Counted from the stretch's first letter, positions 38,301-50,132 are shown. The stretch: DNA of 64,000 bases from Sistotremastrum niveocremeum HHB9708 (GCA_001630475.1 KV419403.1:62001-126000); one strand, 5' to 3'. Notes: generated by a model not told the origin, from the sequence alone. Translations and numbers: made by a program.

Positions 38301-39030
38301 CGATCTTCGGAACGGATGCAAAAAGCTTGAGACAGAGTCCAAGAAACTAGGTCCTGTTCAGAGATAAAATCCTGGGGCAAGTCAACCAATCGAGAGCAGT
38401 TTCAGATCTTTCATAATGTTTGACCAGTATGAGATCGGCCAGATTCTGGTCGTGTGTTGGGCTATAGCCAGAGTCAGTCAACGACGAAAATCGAAAAGTG
38501 TACAGAAAATAACTTTCTCCGTCTGCCACAACTTCAGAGCCGTCGGAATATCCAAGCCACGCTCCCCAATGTATATCTGTTGAACATAGCCGCAAGATAG
38601 AGATTAAAACCAATCGACTCAAGAGACGATCCTCACTGAAGATTATGAAGTGTAGTTCGAAAGGGTCAGGGAGTACCGTACTCGGAGATGGGCGCTTGTC
38701 GTCCAACGTCTTCATTTCACGTCATGCCACCACCAACGACCAGCAAGATATCATTCATGGCCCAGTCTAGCTGGCCAACCTCGGCGTTGTGGGTATCTAG
38801 AAGACAACAATTCGTCGATCACTTGCAGAGCGTGGCTTGAGGATGCCGGGAACGGCAGGCTTCGATAGCGCTGCCGCCCAGTGAAGACGGCATCAGACAC
38901 GCCTTATCAAGCCTGCAGTCAATGTACTTTCCCATAGTCTGATATAGGCTGGGGTCGAATGGCAATGGACTGCAAGGTCTAGCAGTTTGTTCATATTGTG
39001 CAAGACCTTCATCGATCTCTTCGGGCTCCC
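35351..39030. other. 3.7 kb interval without a convincing gene
   Basis: Apart from the promoter of kinase copy 2 and the weak candidate at 38347-38715, I see no recognisable domain. Open frames at 36581-37207 and 36924-37349 (minus) are long for chance but overlap each other in different frames and match nothing I know. 37440-37740 is CT/GT-skewed. It may hold fast-evolving or decayed genes, or non-coding RNA. Confidence 0.35.
38347..38715 (-). CDS. Hypothetical small protein, uncertain
   Basis: Frame of 122 codons from a true ATG at 38715: MKTLDDKRPSPSTVLPDPFE, then LHFIIFSEDRLLSRLVLISI, DIHWGAWLGYSDGSEVVADG and HDQNLADLILVKHYER. Composition looks protein-like and a downstream exon is possible. 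No family is recognised and no neighbour suggests a role. Confidence 0.3.
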   Translation of the reverse strand: MKTLDDKRPSPSTVLPDPFELHFIIFSEDRLLSRLVLISILRLCSTDIHWGAWLGYSDGSEVVADGESYFLYTFRFSSLTDSGYSPTHDQNLADLILVKHYERSETALDWLTCPRILSLNRT

Positions 39031-40459
39031 ATGGCGACCTCACTCGGAGTCACCTTACTATCCTCCTTCGAGTCCTCGCTATCAGTCCTTCTGACTCTTT
39101 CTTATGGTCTATTAGCTGCTAAGCTTCGGATATTATCCCCAAATACTGCTTCGCAGATCGCACGACTATGTATCTCCGTCTTTCTTCCTGCTTTGCTCTT
39201 CACAAGCCTAGGAAAGCAGTTGGGAGGCTCAGGTTCAGACTTTGAGAAAATATGGCCACTCGTGGGTACGTCAACCCCTTCCATACCGTGTCATTCATCT
39301 CTAACTGGTCATTCAGTATGGTCCGTGTCATACCCACTTATTGCCCTGGCCCTCACATATCCTTTCGTTCGGTTCTGCGACTTCCCCACCTGGTCCCTCC
39401 CAGCCGCAGCATTCAACAACACCACATCCCTCCCCCTCCTTCTCGTCCAAGCGCTCGCATCAACAGGTACCCTCGATCCAATCATCGGATCAGGCTCAGA
39501 GCAACAATACGGTCTCACGCGCCTGAGAAATTATATTCTTGTCAATGCTATGGTATCCAATGCCATGAATTTCACCATTGGCCCTTCTCTTCTCAAAATC
39601 GGACACAAGACTGTGCCTGTCGAAGATAATCGACAGCCGATAATGGGAGCACGCGAGGATGACGCGATGGGCTTTATTTCGGATGAACGGCAGCCTTTGC
39701 TACCTCGGCATAAGGAACCGGCATCGAATCTTATTCGAAAGATGTTCCCGCGATTTTCACAATCATTGGATACTGCACGGAGCTTGCTGAATCCTCCGTT
39801 GATTGCTGTCATTTGTGCGATTATCGTCGGAGAGATACCTCCCTTACAGAGGGCTTTCTTTGCAAAACGAGCAGAGGGTGGCATTCTCAATGCATGGCTC
39901 ACCAAAAGTATCGAAAACATGGGTGGTCTCTTCACTGCGTACGCTCCTCTCTCTACCAACTCAACAAATCCGCTGAACGATCATGTAGCATCCAGATGTT
40001 CGTCGTCGGACAAAAATTATACGAGGGTATGACATCCTCTCCAAGCGATCATAAAGTCCTCCAAAAGTCAACTGACCTCCCTCAAAACTCCCACCTAACA
40101 TTCGCCTCATCCGCCTGGCTCGTCTTCCTCCGATTCGCACTCATGCCACTCCTCTCCACAACCATCGTATACTTCCTCCTCTCACGGACGACTCTTCTAG
40201 ATCCCGATCCTGCGCTGTGGTTCGCTTTGATTATTGCGGCGACTGGTCCACCTGCTATACGGATTGCTGCGTTGTTGGATTTGAGTGGGTTGGGTGATGG
40301 ACCTCAGCAGGCTATTGCAAGATTACTCGCTGTGAGTTTGTGTTCTTTTGACGCTAAGAGAGCTCACTCTGATGTCATATTTAGGGGTTTTACGTGATCA
40401 CTCCGCTCATATCGTTTCCTGTCGTGGCTGCAATCATAGTCTGCCAGTGGTTTCTTTAG
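39031..40459 (+). CDS. Auxin-efflux-carrier-family (AEC) membrane transporter
   Basis: Multi-pass membrane protein of the AEC/PIN-like family found in fungi, probably ER or endomembrane; its substrate is unknown. Start MATSLGVTLLSSFESSLSVL (an upstream in-frame codon is possible). N-terminal helices: LLTLSYGLLAAKLRILSPNT and ARLCISVFLPALLFTSLGKQ, a classic AEC block. An intron near 39265-39316 leads to WSVSYPLIALALTYPFVRFC. The motif AAFNNTTSLPLLLVQALAST is typical. A polar central loop (KTVPVEDNRQPIMGARE, DERQPLLPRHKEPASN) precedes the C-terminal half: LLNPPLIAVICAIIVGEIPP, then after an intron near 39940-39995 MFVVGQKLYEG, WLVFLRFALMPLLSTTIVYF, and ALIIAATGPPAIRIAALLDL. A last intron (about 40330-40384) leads to GFYVITPLISFPVVAAIIVC and TAG at 40457-40459. 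Confidence 0.87.
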
Positions 40460-41202
40460 CTTGTGCAGGATCGGCTTCTGCTTCCGCCTTGGTTTGAGGC
40501 GTTTACTTTTCCGATCGATTCAGTGTATTTATTGCATCGATCAGTCTTTTTAGCACGATTGTCGATGTCTTGCGTCGTTGCTCGTCATTGTTCTCAGATC
40601 TCATACACTAGAACATCCCTCGCTATATGTACTTGTGTACAATTAGTATGTGCATTTCAAAAATAGAACTCAAATAATCTACCAACCAAAGCCCTTTGCG
40701 CAGCTAGTTTAATCGTCGAGAGTGCTGTATATCACCTTGTCTTCAGTAGGACGAGGTTTCTCCAGCCCTAAAATCGGTTGCGCATTTCTTGGTCCCTTCT
40801 GGACGCTCCCTATATAGTATAGTACGGTGTGACCAATATATATATTCGGAACTTTCAAAGAGTGGCCGGGGTCCGTTCAACTCAAAAACCAGTAGATTGT
40901 TGTCAATGTCGTCGTATTTGCATTGATCATGAATCGTCGAGACATGACAAGTTTCAAGCCTGATACCTTCGTGCTTGGTCGCTGTTAATCGTATTCGGTG
41001 AGCAATTCATAATGCTTCAAGTATACTTGTTTCAACACTCGGTCGTCCAAGAGAAGTTTCAAAAAAGGGTATTTGATCGGAATTGTGCAAGGCTGAAGTC
41101 TTCTGAGTAATGAGCCGAAGTTCCACTAGTCGTTAGGGCTTGGAGATGGCCAATTTCTCAACCTTTCAGAATATTCGGGGCGCTAGTTGTATTGTATGAG
41201 AT
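40460..41202. other. Convergent 3' flanks of the AEC gene and methyltransferase copy 1
   Basis: About 740 AT-rich bases between converging genes; no gene is supported. Confidence 0.5.
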
Positions 41203-42529
41203 TCACAATTTACGAGCCCAGACAGAGCGAACGGCATGGAATATTCGCTTGGACTCGGACTGATCTCCGCTGATTTCCTCTTGCGCTTTATCGAACCAAT
41301 GATCGATTTTCTCCTGTAAGACCCCTTTGGATTTCAGTATACCTTTACAGGTATCAAATAGTTCCTATATGCGTACTAAGCCTCGACGCCGATAGAAATC
41401 GGTGATACAACTTACGTGCGCATGACGACGTCCCATCTCGCCTATCTCCTTCCCTGCATCACCTTCACCTCCATCCCATCCAACAGGGATGTAATGAAAT
41501 TCAGAATTCACAGACCCTTTCTCAACCTTGACATTCTTCGCTAAACACCTATGATAAAAATCCCCTAAAAGACGATCACCAGGTCTTCTGAACGCTTCTG
41601 CGACTAATCTGGTACACCACGATCGGGAGGAGTTGTTGCCTGTATCTTGAGCAGGCGGAAGTGGGTTTTTATCCGAGTCGACGAAGAATTCTTCGTAGTT
41701 CGACAAGATGATTATTCCTCCTATCGAGTCGTAAGTATTGGTGTGAGCTTCAGAGAGTTTCGATGACGTACCGGAGCGGAGACAAAGTACTGCACGATTG
41801 ATGGCTGCTTCTTTCGCTACTTCTCCCTTGATCTTTTTCCTCGTCGTCAGAAACATAAGTTGCGAGAGACAATAAGACTTACCCGATCAACGAGAAGTCG
41901 CGCGTGTACGATGTCATATTGAGCCCACATCATGCACGTGCCTCCAGTAAGACTGCCCGGTACGAATCTACTCAGACGATGAGGGCAACATAGCGCAGTG
42001 CATGAACGGCATCACAAGCAATTTGGCGGTATCGGACTAAGATTTCGTGTAAGGGTGAAGACTTTGTGGCATCGAAAAGGGGACATACGGAGGCACGGCA
42101 GCGACGAGATCAATCCCAACCACACGAGCACTAGGATATACTTGTGCCATCTCCACGGCCCTTCATATTCTATAATGAACATCTGCACGCCTGAGCTGCT
42201 ATACACTCACCAGACGCCTGACCCGCTCCCAAGATCCATTATTGCAGGATTAGTCTTCGCGGCAAGAAATTCATCAAGAGCGTCTTTTGGCATGGGGCAG
42301 ATCCCTTTCATGACTTTTTTCCACAGCTCATGTTGGACGTTCAACCTCTGAAATTCCAATCGTCAATTGGAATCCAAAACCGATCGAATCAGAATGAACA
42401 TACATCTCTTTCCTTTGGGTCACGTGGAAGAACATATTCGTCGACTGATCCTGATGCCTCAGAGCCTTCTTCAGAACACGAGTCCTCTCCGTCTTCCAGT
42501 TCGAGGTCCTTCTCGCTGATGGCCTCCAT
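41203..42529 (-). CDS. SAM-dependent methyltransferase (LaeA-like superfamily), array copy 1
   Basis: Class I methyltransferase; target unknown. Start MEAISEKDLELEDGEDSCSE opens an acidic leader up to DEYVLPRDPKERD. An intron joins this to RLNVQHELWKKVMKGICPMP, then KTNPAIMDLGSGSGVW (SAM motif I) with an intron inside the final Trp codon, EMAQVYPSARVVGIDLVAAV (motif II acidic residue), the IKGEVAKEAAINRAVLCLRS helix, and GGIIILSNYEEF. A family-specific C-terminal block reads NSSRSWCTRLVAEAFRRPGD and YIPVGWDGGEGDAGKEIGEM. The last exon ends SVWARKL with TGA at 41205-41203. Seven or more short introns. The best-preserved member with copy 4. Confidence 0.82.
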
Positions 42530-42985
42530 CTCGAGCGTTTTCGACGATAGACAAAGGATTTGACCAGAAGGTCACTTAAAATCAAGGTGGGAGGTCAAAA
42601 GCAAGATGGTCCATTTCAAATGCGTCGCCCCGAGTCCATTGATAGCATTCGGGCCCATGTGGTCTTTGATTGAGCTGAGACGACTAGCTTCGATGGATGC
42701 CGAGACCGGCAGCTTTTGGGCGCTTGAAGGCCGTCGGCCATCTCGGAGGTTCTGACCAACTCTTGCTTCTAATACTTACTTGACTTCCTACCATCTATAT
42801 TGCAATGTTACTCAACAGATGAGTTTCATCCGGAAACCCGATGAGAAATTCTCTCGAGATGTGACTATTGAGCTATAGTATATTTTCCGCTTTTACTATC
42901 GTGCCGGCAAATTCCTGGGTAGGTAAGTATCAATTTCGAGTTTCGAGTTTCAAGTCATCTGAAATTCATTCAAATTGGTATACGA

Positions 42986-43510
42986 TCACTCTGACAACCG
43001 ACGACCTGATACTGAAATGACTCCATGATACACTCTGGCTTTGGTTCCACTGATTTCTTCATCAACCCTTGACATCCAATGTTCAATCTTTTCGGCCGGT
43101 ACCCCTCGTTCTCTCATACTAGGCGCACAAGCTCGCGCAAAGTCCTATCCATACATTGAGCTTGCTATGGCTGAGAAATTAGAGGTAACGCACCGCCCAA
43201 TGGATCTGAGCCATCCGTCCCGTCTCAGGACCGTCCTTCGCATCACCTCCATCCCACCCAAGGGGCATCTGATAAACCGAGTCCTTAACCGAGGCACTGT
43301 CTATAACTTCGTTGTCCGCGATGGTTTGTTTGATTATATCCCTCAAGGCCCGTTTATATCCTCGATGGGGGAATACCTCGCTCAACCACCGTGTGCACCA
43401 TGATCGCTCAGAATACGGTCGCCCTCGAGTCTGTAGTAGACTTTCACCGATTTGGTTTTGGCTCGGGACCTTCGACTTCGATACCCACGAGAGATTCACC
43501 GAGACCAAGA
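42986..43510 (-). pseudogene. Methyltransferase array copy 2: C-terminal relic
   Basis: Only the family-specific C-terminal half is present: RSWCTRWLSEVFPHRGYKRA, VYQMPLGWDGGDAKDGPETG, then across an intron RACAPSMRERGVPAEKIEHW and EEISGTKARVYHGV, ending at TGA 42988-42986. The upstream 400 bases show no RLNxQHxLW block and no DLGxGxG SAM motif on either strand, so the catalytic part is gone. It sits between copies 1 and 3 in the same orientation. Confidence 0.72.
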
Positions 43511-45904
43511 TCCTGGAGCAGCTGAGATGGCCAAAATCTCAGATATGTGTTGGTTACTAAGACGTTTCATGAAATTAATGATCGGCTACGTCGGCCATGC
43601 GACAGGCGACAGCATTGCAAGGTTGTGTCATTGAGACGGAGAATTGACGCGGACTTGCCCTACACAAGATTCATTCTAACAGGTAATCGACACCGATAGC
43701 TCAGCATCATATATGAAACTTTCATTGCAGAGGACGTTGAGTCCGCACTCCGGGTCTGCCGATTATAGGTCCGGAGCATGAGGTCGGAGATTGAAACTTG
43801 GTGCCTTGACACCGTCGACGCGTCGTTCCAAGCAAGCCTGGGTACTGTATGTCGACGACGACAATCCGTCGGGGGTTGACTTTGATTCCATCTTGCACTA
43901 GAATTCATGTCGGATCACTGAGCTAAGACGAACGGGTCCAGTCCGGATCTTGGTCAAGAAATCACTATAGAGCCTCCCCTACCCTTGCATCCAATCAATT
44001 GTCGCCGACCGTTTCAGTTCCCCTCATAGAACACCTGTTGTCCACCTTGAACATGTGTTTTATTTGTGCCTGTGTCTCTTGTGATTGCCTCTTTACAAGA
44101 CTTACTCAGAAGGATTGTCCTTATTCGCCAAATGCGTCGCCAGGCTTCTGATGCCGCTGACCGGCAGAGAATCGAGGTTCGTAGTTACAGATTAGTAGCG
44201 GGATTGTGATTGACACGATTAATAAGACAATTCAGCAATGTAACTCCCATGGGGAGGTATTCCAACTTATACCTCCGGAGGGACTGGACCAGAGGAGGTG
44301 CGGCGGATGTCAAAATACTACACGTACGTCATGTCACCACCTCTCAGCTCGATTCTTTTCTTAAGGTGTTGTAGATGCTCCGTTTCCACCAGCTCTTCTT
44401 TGCGTCGTCATCTATTCCCCGCCTATGCCATCATCATTGCCGATAGCAGTGAAGTCGAAGAATCCCCGTCTCCTAAACCGACTCGACCACAATCTATCAT
44501 ACTTTTGGACAAGAAGTTGAAGAAAAGTATTCAACTTCAACAACCGAAGACACCGCCCTTTATAATCTCCACGGTTGCATTCGAGTCGGCTTGACGAAGT
44601 GACAAGATGCCAGATTTGGAATGGGAGCCAAGTCTTGCTACACCATCATCAATGTCAGCGTAACGGTCTACATCAAACATCACAATGAGTCATCTTTGGG
44701 CCCGCCGCACTTGTGTCCTGCCGCATACTCACATATGTAAGGAAACAACCGTCCGTCTCGCCCTCAGTTTATTCTGCACGGACAACTGCCAATCAACATT
44801 CAAAAATGGACCTTCAAGACAATATTGACGGTCCAAAACTGATCACAAGGCTTTCCAAGCAACTCAATCTGTCATTGAACGGCGTCCGGAAGACGGGCTG
44901 CCTTATACGTGCAAGCAGCGCAATCAGAATAAAACCATTGCGGACGCTTTTCTAGGGTTACCCGTTCCCTTGTCCACTATTGCCGTTGAAGTCCCAAATC
45001 AATCATTTTGAAGTCAGGCAAGTGTGGGGTTTCATTTTAATCAATTCAAGGTCATTACTAAGTAATTCCAATACTTACAGCTGCTCATTCTACAATTATT
45101 CGAACACGGTGCTACACGTAAGTGCAAATTGATTGTCAGTTTATGATATGCTGAGCAGATTTTATGAAGATTCCAGGTAATCGTAACATCAGCAATGACG
45201 GACCATTGGTTGCAGATAAGTTCCGTAAAAACCATTGCTGCAACGAGTATTGCGAGAAATTAGGACCAGATATGATCGATGTGTGTAGTTGGCGGTCCGG
45301 TTGTCAATTTCTTCCTTTAGCATAATCATTTCAGCCATTTTGACCCGCATGAACTACCGAAACAACGAGACCGACGACAAACTTGCGAGGCGGAGTTGGC
45401 GTTGGGGCCCATTGGGCGCCTATTTTGAACGTGATCACGGTCAATTTTACAAGTTACACTTGGTCGCTGGTTTCCCTGCCATTCATTGTCCAATTTGTTC
45501 TGCAGAGCAAAGCTGCGTTTAAGCATGTACAGGAGATACGGTCATACTAAAATGTCAAATTTTGCGAGAAAAAAATAGTTCATGGTGGAGCGGTGAAACC
45601 AAGCTAAGCAGCTACTATTTATTTCACATAAGCTCTCAATCAGCAGCACATGTGTGATATCTCTTAACACACCCCATGTATTATCCTTTTATTCCCTGAT
45701 TTTTACGATTTCCCACTGGATGACATCCGCTAATCCAGGTCGTCCTGGAGAAGGAGAACTTTGAAGATCAACAGACTGTATTGAAAACACAGAATATGAG
45801 AGCAAGCAAACAACGGAACTTTGATGAAGAGTCCTATGGTTAATCGTAGCTTCACTTGTACGGCCCTGCTGTAAAAGGAACACGTAGTTCGTTGTAGGCG
45901 GATC
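43511..45904. other. 2.4 kb interval between methyltransferase copies with weak plus-strand coding hints
   Basis: At about 44059-44594 plus-strand segments are Cys-rich (MCFICACVSCDCLF, QRRCGGCQNTT, RCCRCSV) and end in a Ser/Pro/Lys tail (VEESPSPKPTRPQSIILLDK). This could be a small zinc-binding protein, but I could not join the frames convincingly. 44713-44955 has another short plus frame without a domain. The rest shows nothing I can name. Confidence 0.28.
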
Positions 45905-47046
45905 TTACATGTACAGCGCAGCCGACACAGACTCGGAGCTACGCGTACCTATGGCCGGGTCTCGCAATCTCGATATCTCAGTCCTCTTCAACAAGATCTC
46001 ACAACAAATCTGCGGAATCTGAGCCCAAAGATTGGCCTCGGAAAACTCAGCCTGGGAATCGAAGTCGAAGCTAGAGCTCGGAAAAAAAAATCGGGCAAAG
46101 TCTACTACAGACTCGAGGGCGACCGTATCAGAATTGACTTCGTCGTCGTCGTTAGCTGGTGGAACTGGTTCGAGCTTTTCGTTGTTCATCGATTCGTTGT
46201 AGTCCGAAACGACGATAACTCCTCCTGAAGGCAACAATTTTCTGCGTCAGAAATATCAAGTGTCTAGAGAGTGTGGACGCACCTGGCCGAAGACATTTTA
46301 TTGCTTCATTGAGAACTAATCGCTTTGTGTCATGTTCTTTCAACTGTCAATTATTCAGCACCGACAAATACCAGGTAAACTCTTCGTCCACTCACATGAC
46401 AAATTACTAAACGGATGTGAACCAGGTCAAATTGTTTCTCGTACGCTGCCAGGCCCTTGGTCATATCTCCAGTCACAAAACTAGGACGTTGGTGTCAGAT
46501 TAGCTCGGAAAGCTCGTTGAAGAAATCAATCTCACGTGCAATTGGGTGGAAGAAGACTGGTAATGGGATGTAAGACACAAGCCACGATGAGGCCCGAGGT
46601 CACTCACATTGGTTTTGAATCCACAAGGTCAAGTCCCACTACTTTCGCATGAGGATACGCTTGGGCCATTTCAACGGACCTATTCGACGCTTTAGATCTC
46701 AGAGAATGGACAAATTTGGAGAAGCTCACCAGACACCAGTTCCACGGCCTAAATCGAGGATCGCAGGAGGTGGACCATCTCTCTTTTTAAGAAGCCCGTC
46801 CAACTGATCCTTCGACAGCGAACAGATACTACCCATAAGACGAGCCCATAGTCTGTGCTGTAGATTCAGCCTCTACAATTTCATGGTCAATCGTTACATC
46901 TACATCGATAGCTGTCGGAAAGAGGGACATACGTCGATTTCAGGTAAATCAGCCGGCAAGATATATGCCTCCGATTTAGCATTCATCTTCCGTCCATGGA
47001 GTTCTCGGGTCGAACTCGCAAGTTCAGTGATAGCAGTGGTGGCCAT
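45905..47046 (-). CDS. SAM-dependent methyltransferase, array copy 3 with a changed C-terminus
   Basis: Start MATTAITELASSTRELHGRK, closely like copy 4, continuing SEAYILPADLPEID to an intron. Then come RLNLQHRLWARLMGSICSLS, AILDLGRGTGVW (motif I), EMAQAYPHAKVVGLDLVDSK, DMTKGLAAYEKQFDLVHIRL, KEHDTKRLVLNEAIKCLRPG and GGVIVVSDYNESMNNEKLEP. After PVPPANDDDE the sequence departs from the family: in place of SxSWCTRxxAEAF and the GWDGG block it reads DFARFFFPSSSFDFDSQAEF and stops at about 45905. The SAM-binding fold is kept but the family tail is lost, so it may be a truncated or pseudogenising copy, or may splice onward to an exon I did not find. Confidence 0.65.
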
Positions 47047-47597
47047 AGCGAAACGCGAAGGGAGAAGTGGATGGGAAAGTGAGGTGGGAAGTATGCGACA
47101 TTCATATTCGTATAATCACTCTTTTAAGCACAGTTGACAGAAAAAGCGTGGCGACACTAATAAAACCGCAACGTAGCATTCCGGTCGTCCGGTGTGCGGG
47201 AATACAACGTGTAAGGAGCGCAGATCAGATATCTCCAGACCGATCATAGCCGCATTAGTAGGGCCTCATATAATCCTCGACGATTCTTCGTCCAACTTTG
47301 GAAGCAAGAGGTACCGGGAGTTTGGCTTCTACTTCCAGAAGCCTAATCTGGTTCGTTTGGAAGCCGCGTGTTCCTTTTCTACTCGGCAGAGACCCTTGCC
47401 GTCGGTTCCTTTCTTCTCCCGACAAGCAAAGACGGAAGCGTATACACCGCACACGACAGCAAAGCAACTCTTCCGAAATGCCCGACCATTTATTGAAATA
47501 ATGGTATGTTCTTCGCTTCATGAATAAGACCTCGTGCATATTTGACATTTAATTTCTTGTCGGACCATGCGAGACGACTGAATATCGGGACGGGTTT
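47047..47597. other. Spacer between methyltransferase copies 3 and 4
   Basis: About 550 bases with the promoter of copy 3 and the 3' flank of copy 4. Overlapping short frames on both strands show no domain. Confidence 0.45.
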
Positions 47598-48919
47598 TTA
47601 GAGCTTGCGACCCCAAATCGAACGCACGACATGGAAAAGGCGTTTTCTAGGATCCTTGATCTCTTCTTCGGCCTTCCTCTCCCATTCATCAATCGTCTTC
47701 TGGGGTACACCCTTCGAGATCAAACTCGGCTTGCAAGTTTCGAACAAAGCCTTTCACAACCCTTGTCAACCATCAACAATACGTGCTGTCAAGCCAAATC
47801 ACTCACATAAGTCTGCCTCAAACTCATCTCACCAGTGACGCCACCATACGTACCATCGCCTCCATCCCATCCCACGGGAATATAATATGAATCAGATCGA
47901 ATTGATTTCTTATCAATCGCAGCGTCGTTGACGAGGCACTTTTGCGTGAAGTCTCCCACGACGCATTCTCCGGACCGACCGAAAGCTTCGGCTAGATATC
48001 GTGTGCACCATGATCTATTGGAGTTATCTTCGTCGTCACGGGCTGGGGAGAGGAATTGTTTGCTTGAAGATGCATAGGATTCGTCGTATGTTGATATGAC
48101 GATTATTCCACCTGCACAACGTAGGTTCATATTTTTGACATGGCGCAAGGGAGCCTAGGGTGAACGTACCTGGTCGAAGACATGCTATCGCTTGACCTAT
48201 GGCAGCTTCTTTAGCGGCGTCTCCTTTGATCTGTGGCTGCTCAATCAGCTAGAAGGTGGCGCACTCGATCGACAGACGAACGTGCACGATGACGAGACGG
48301 ACATGGACGAGATCGAACTGGTTTCGAAACGAAGACAGTCCTTGTGTGATGTCGCCCTTGATGAAGCTGTGGATACCTCAGTCAGTGACCACAAAGACTT
48401 CGCTGTCGCGAAACCACTTGCGTGCAATTGGATGGCATAGCCCTGCAGAATATTCTCAGCATGAAATAAAGATAATTGTGGAACAACTCACGCAGGGACT
48501 GAATCGACAAGGTCAACGCCAACAACTCGAGCCTCAGGATACGCTTCAGCCATCTCCTTACACCTGCCATCATCGTGTCATTTATGTCTTCAGAACTCAA
48601 TGCCAATGAGCACTCACCAAATGCCCGTCCCTCTCCCCAAATCCAAAATTGCAGGCTCCTTCTGCTTTGCGAAAACAGCATCCAGCTCATCCGCCGGAAC
48701 CGAACAATTCCCCTTCATCGCTCTCTTCCACAAATTATGTTGCAGATTTAATCTCTGGTAGCTCATCAGCACCGACAAACATTAGTTAACATCGGTGTGA
48801 CGAACGTCGATCTCGGGGAGGTCTGCAGGAAAGATATACTCCTCAGACATAACGTTCATCCCTCGTCCATGACTGTCTCTTAGAGTACCAGTAGATTCCA
48901 TCACGAGAGCAGGAGCCAT
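47598..48919 (-). CDS. SAM-dependent methyltransferase, array copy 4
   Basis: Start MAPALVMESTGTLRDSHGRG, then SEEYIFPADLPEID and an intron. The core reads RLNLQHNLWKRAMKGNCSVP, KEPAILDLGRGTGIW (motif I; the intron cuts the Trp codon as in copy 1), EMAEAYPEARVVGVDLVDSV, DITQGLSSFRNQFDLVHVRL, KGDAAKEAAIGQAIACLRPG and GIIVISTYDESYASSSKQFL. The C-terminal family block is complete: NSNRSWCTRYLAEAFGRSGE, YIPVGWDGGDGTYGGVTGEM, then after an intron CKPSLISKGVPQKTIDEWER and RSIWGRKL with TAA at 47600-47598. All catalytic-fold motifs are present. Same strand and near-identical layout to copy 1; the N-terminus is closest to copy 3. Confidence 0.83.
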
Positions 48920-49841
48920 GTTAGCGGATGTAAACGAGGCGAAGAAAGACAGGTGACGGGTGCTTATAAGCTTGAGAAATCATATCTGATATTTTAATAT
49001 ATAGGTATACACTCGCGACAGCGGGAAAATCAATCGCCTTGAAGCAAACAGCGCGAGTCCGGGCCCGAAGCCAGATTCCGGGTTCTTCTGCTTCTCCAAG
49101 GAGATTCAGGAGATTCGGCAACTTATTGAAGCCGCGACGGATCTCGGAAGTCAGGATCTATGAGGAAATGCCGCTCGGCACGTGTTCGGAACTTTAATTA
49201 ACTCACAGTTTGGAAGTTCGGAAAGGATAAAGGCTGTCTATACTTTGACTGTAAGGTACAAGCTTATTCAATCAACCTTTTTGAAAACGGCAATAAGGGA
49301 CAAATGGATCTTCCCGGGTAATGAGCTGAAGACAGATGAGCCAGTCCGGGCTTTGAGGAAGTTATATGGTCGTTTACTCTATTGCCAAGTGGTCATTATA
49401 ATGGGCAACAGCGTGCGGTACATTGATATTCTCATCGACGCGGTGCCGTAGTTTCACTCGATCTTCGACTGATTTTCAAGCGCTCAGCGGGCTGAGACTT
49501 CGGCAGGGGTGACAGTTGCCACGCCTCTGATTGCATGAAAGGAGATCACACGTTTGTAAACATAACGGAGGGATTTATACTATCGACAGAGAAGACATGG
49601 GAATACAAGAGCAAAGCAACAGTCACGACAACAGACTATATCAACAAAAAACTCCATACTTATGAGCCCGACTCGTCAGACAGCGAAGAAAAAGAATCGA
49701 CGAAGACATACCTTATCGAAAGAGGTTGGTTGACGGATGGACAAGGGACTATTGGGATGAATGAGATTCATGAGTAAGATAGGAGAAATGACGAAGGTAC
49801 TGACATTGACTGCGTCGAGAACACTGGGGAGGGCGATGCCC
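48920..49841. other. Interval with a short plus-strand open frame
   Basis: Upstream flank of methyltransferase copy 4, then a plus-strand frame at 49535-49777 (80 codons from a true ATG: MKGDHTFVNITEGFILSTEK, WEYKSKATVTTTDYINKKLH, a DSSDSEEKEST acidic patch, ending GMNEIHE). It is hydrophilic and protein-like but unassigned; it could be an exon of a small gene. Confidence 0.3.
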
Positions 49842-50132
49842 TTAGAGAAGACTCATGTCGGGGGAAGACTCGCTCTCGTTGGGGTTGGTCACGGGGTTGG
49901 CACTGACCGGGACACCGACTGAATGAAAAGGACGCGTCAGTAACAGATCTAGAATGAGAAGGGCAAGAGCGTCCTCACAGTTGTTACCCGAGATCACTGG
50001 GTTGATGGCTCCAGCGATGGGGATAGCGAGGCCATCACTGGTGACGCCAGGGGCGGGGGCGGTGGGGGAGCTCATGCCGATAGCAAAGAGGGAGGCGAGG
50101 ATCAAAAGAGTGGACTTGGTGATAGAGAACAT
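49842..50132 (-). CDS. Small secreted protein 1
   Basis: Start MFSITKSTLLILASLFAIGM is a clear signal peptide with cleavage near MSS-PTAPAP. The mature part is short and Pro/Ala/Gly-rich (GVTSDGLAIPIAGAINPVIS). An intron (about 49921-49983) joins GNN to FGVPVSANPVTNPNESESSP, ending DMSLL with TAA at 49844-49842. About 75 residues and no cysteine after splicing, so not a hydrophobin or typical Cys-rich effector. A related gene lies at 52922-53071. Confidence 0.6.
   Translation of the reverse strand: MFSITKSTLLILASLFAIGMSSPTAPAPGVTSDGLAIPIAGAINPVISGNNCEDALALLILDLLLTRPFHSVGVPVSANPVTNPNESESSPDMSLL

Noticed and set aside
42986-43510. Intact short methyltransferase
   Set aside because: It lacks the SAM-binding motif and the whole N-terminal half seen in its neighbours, so it is called a relic.
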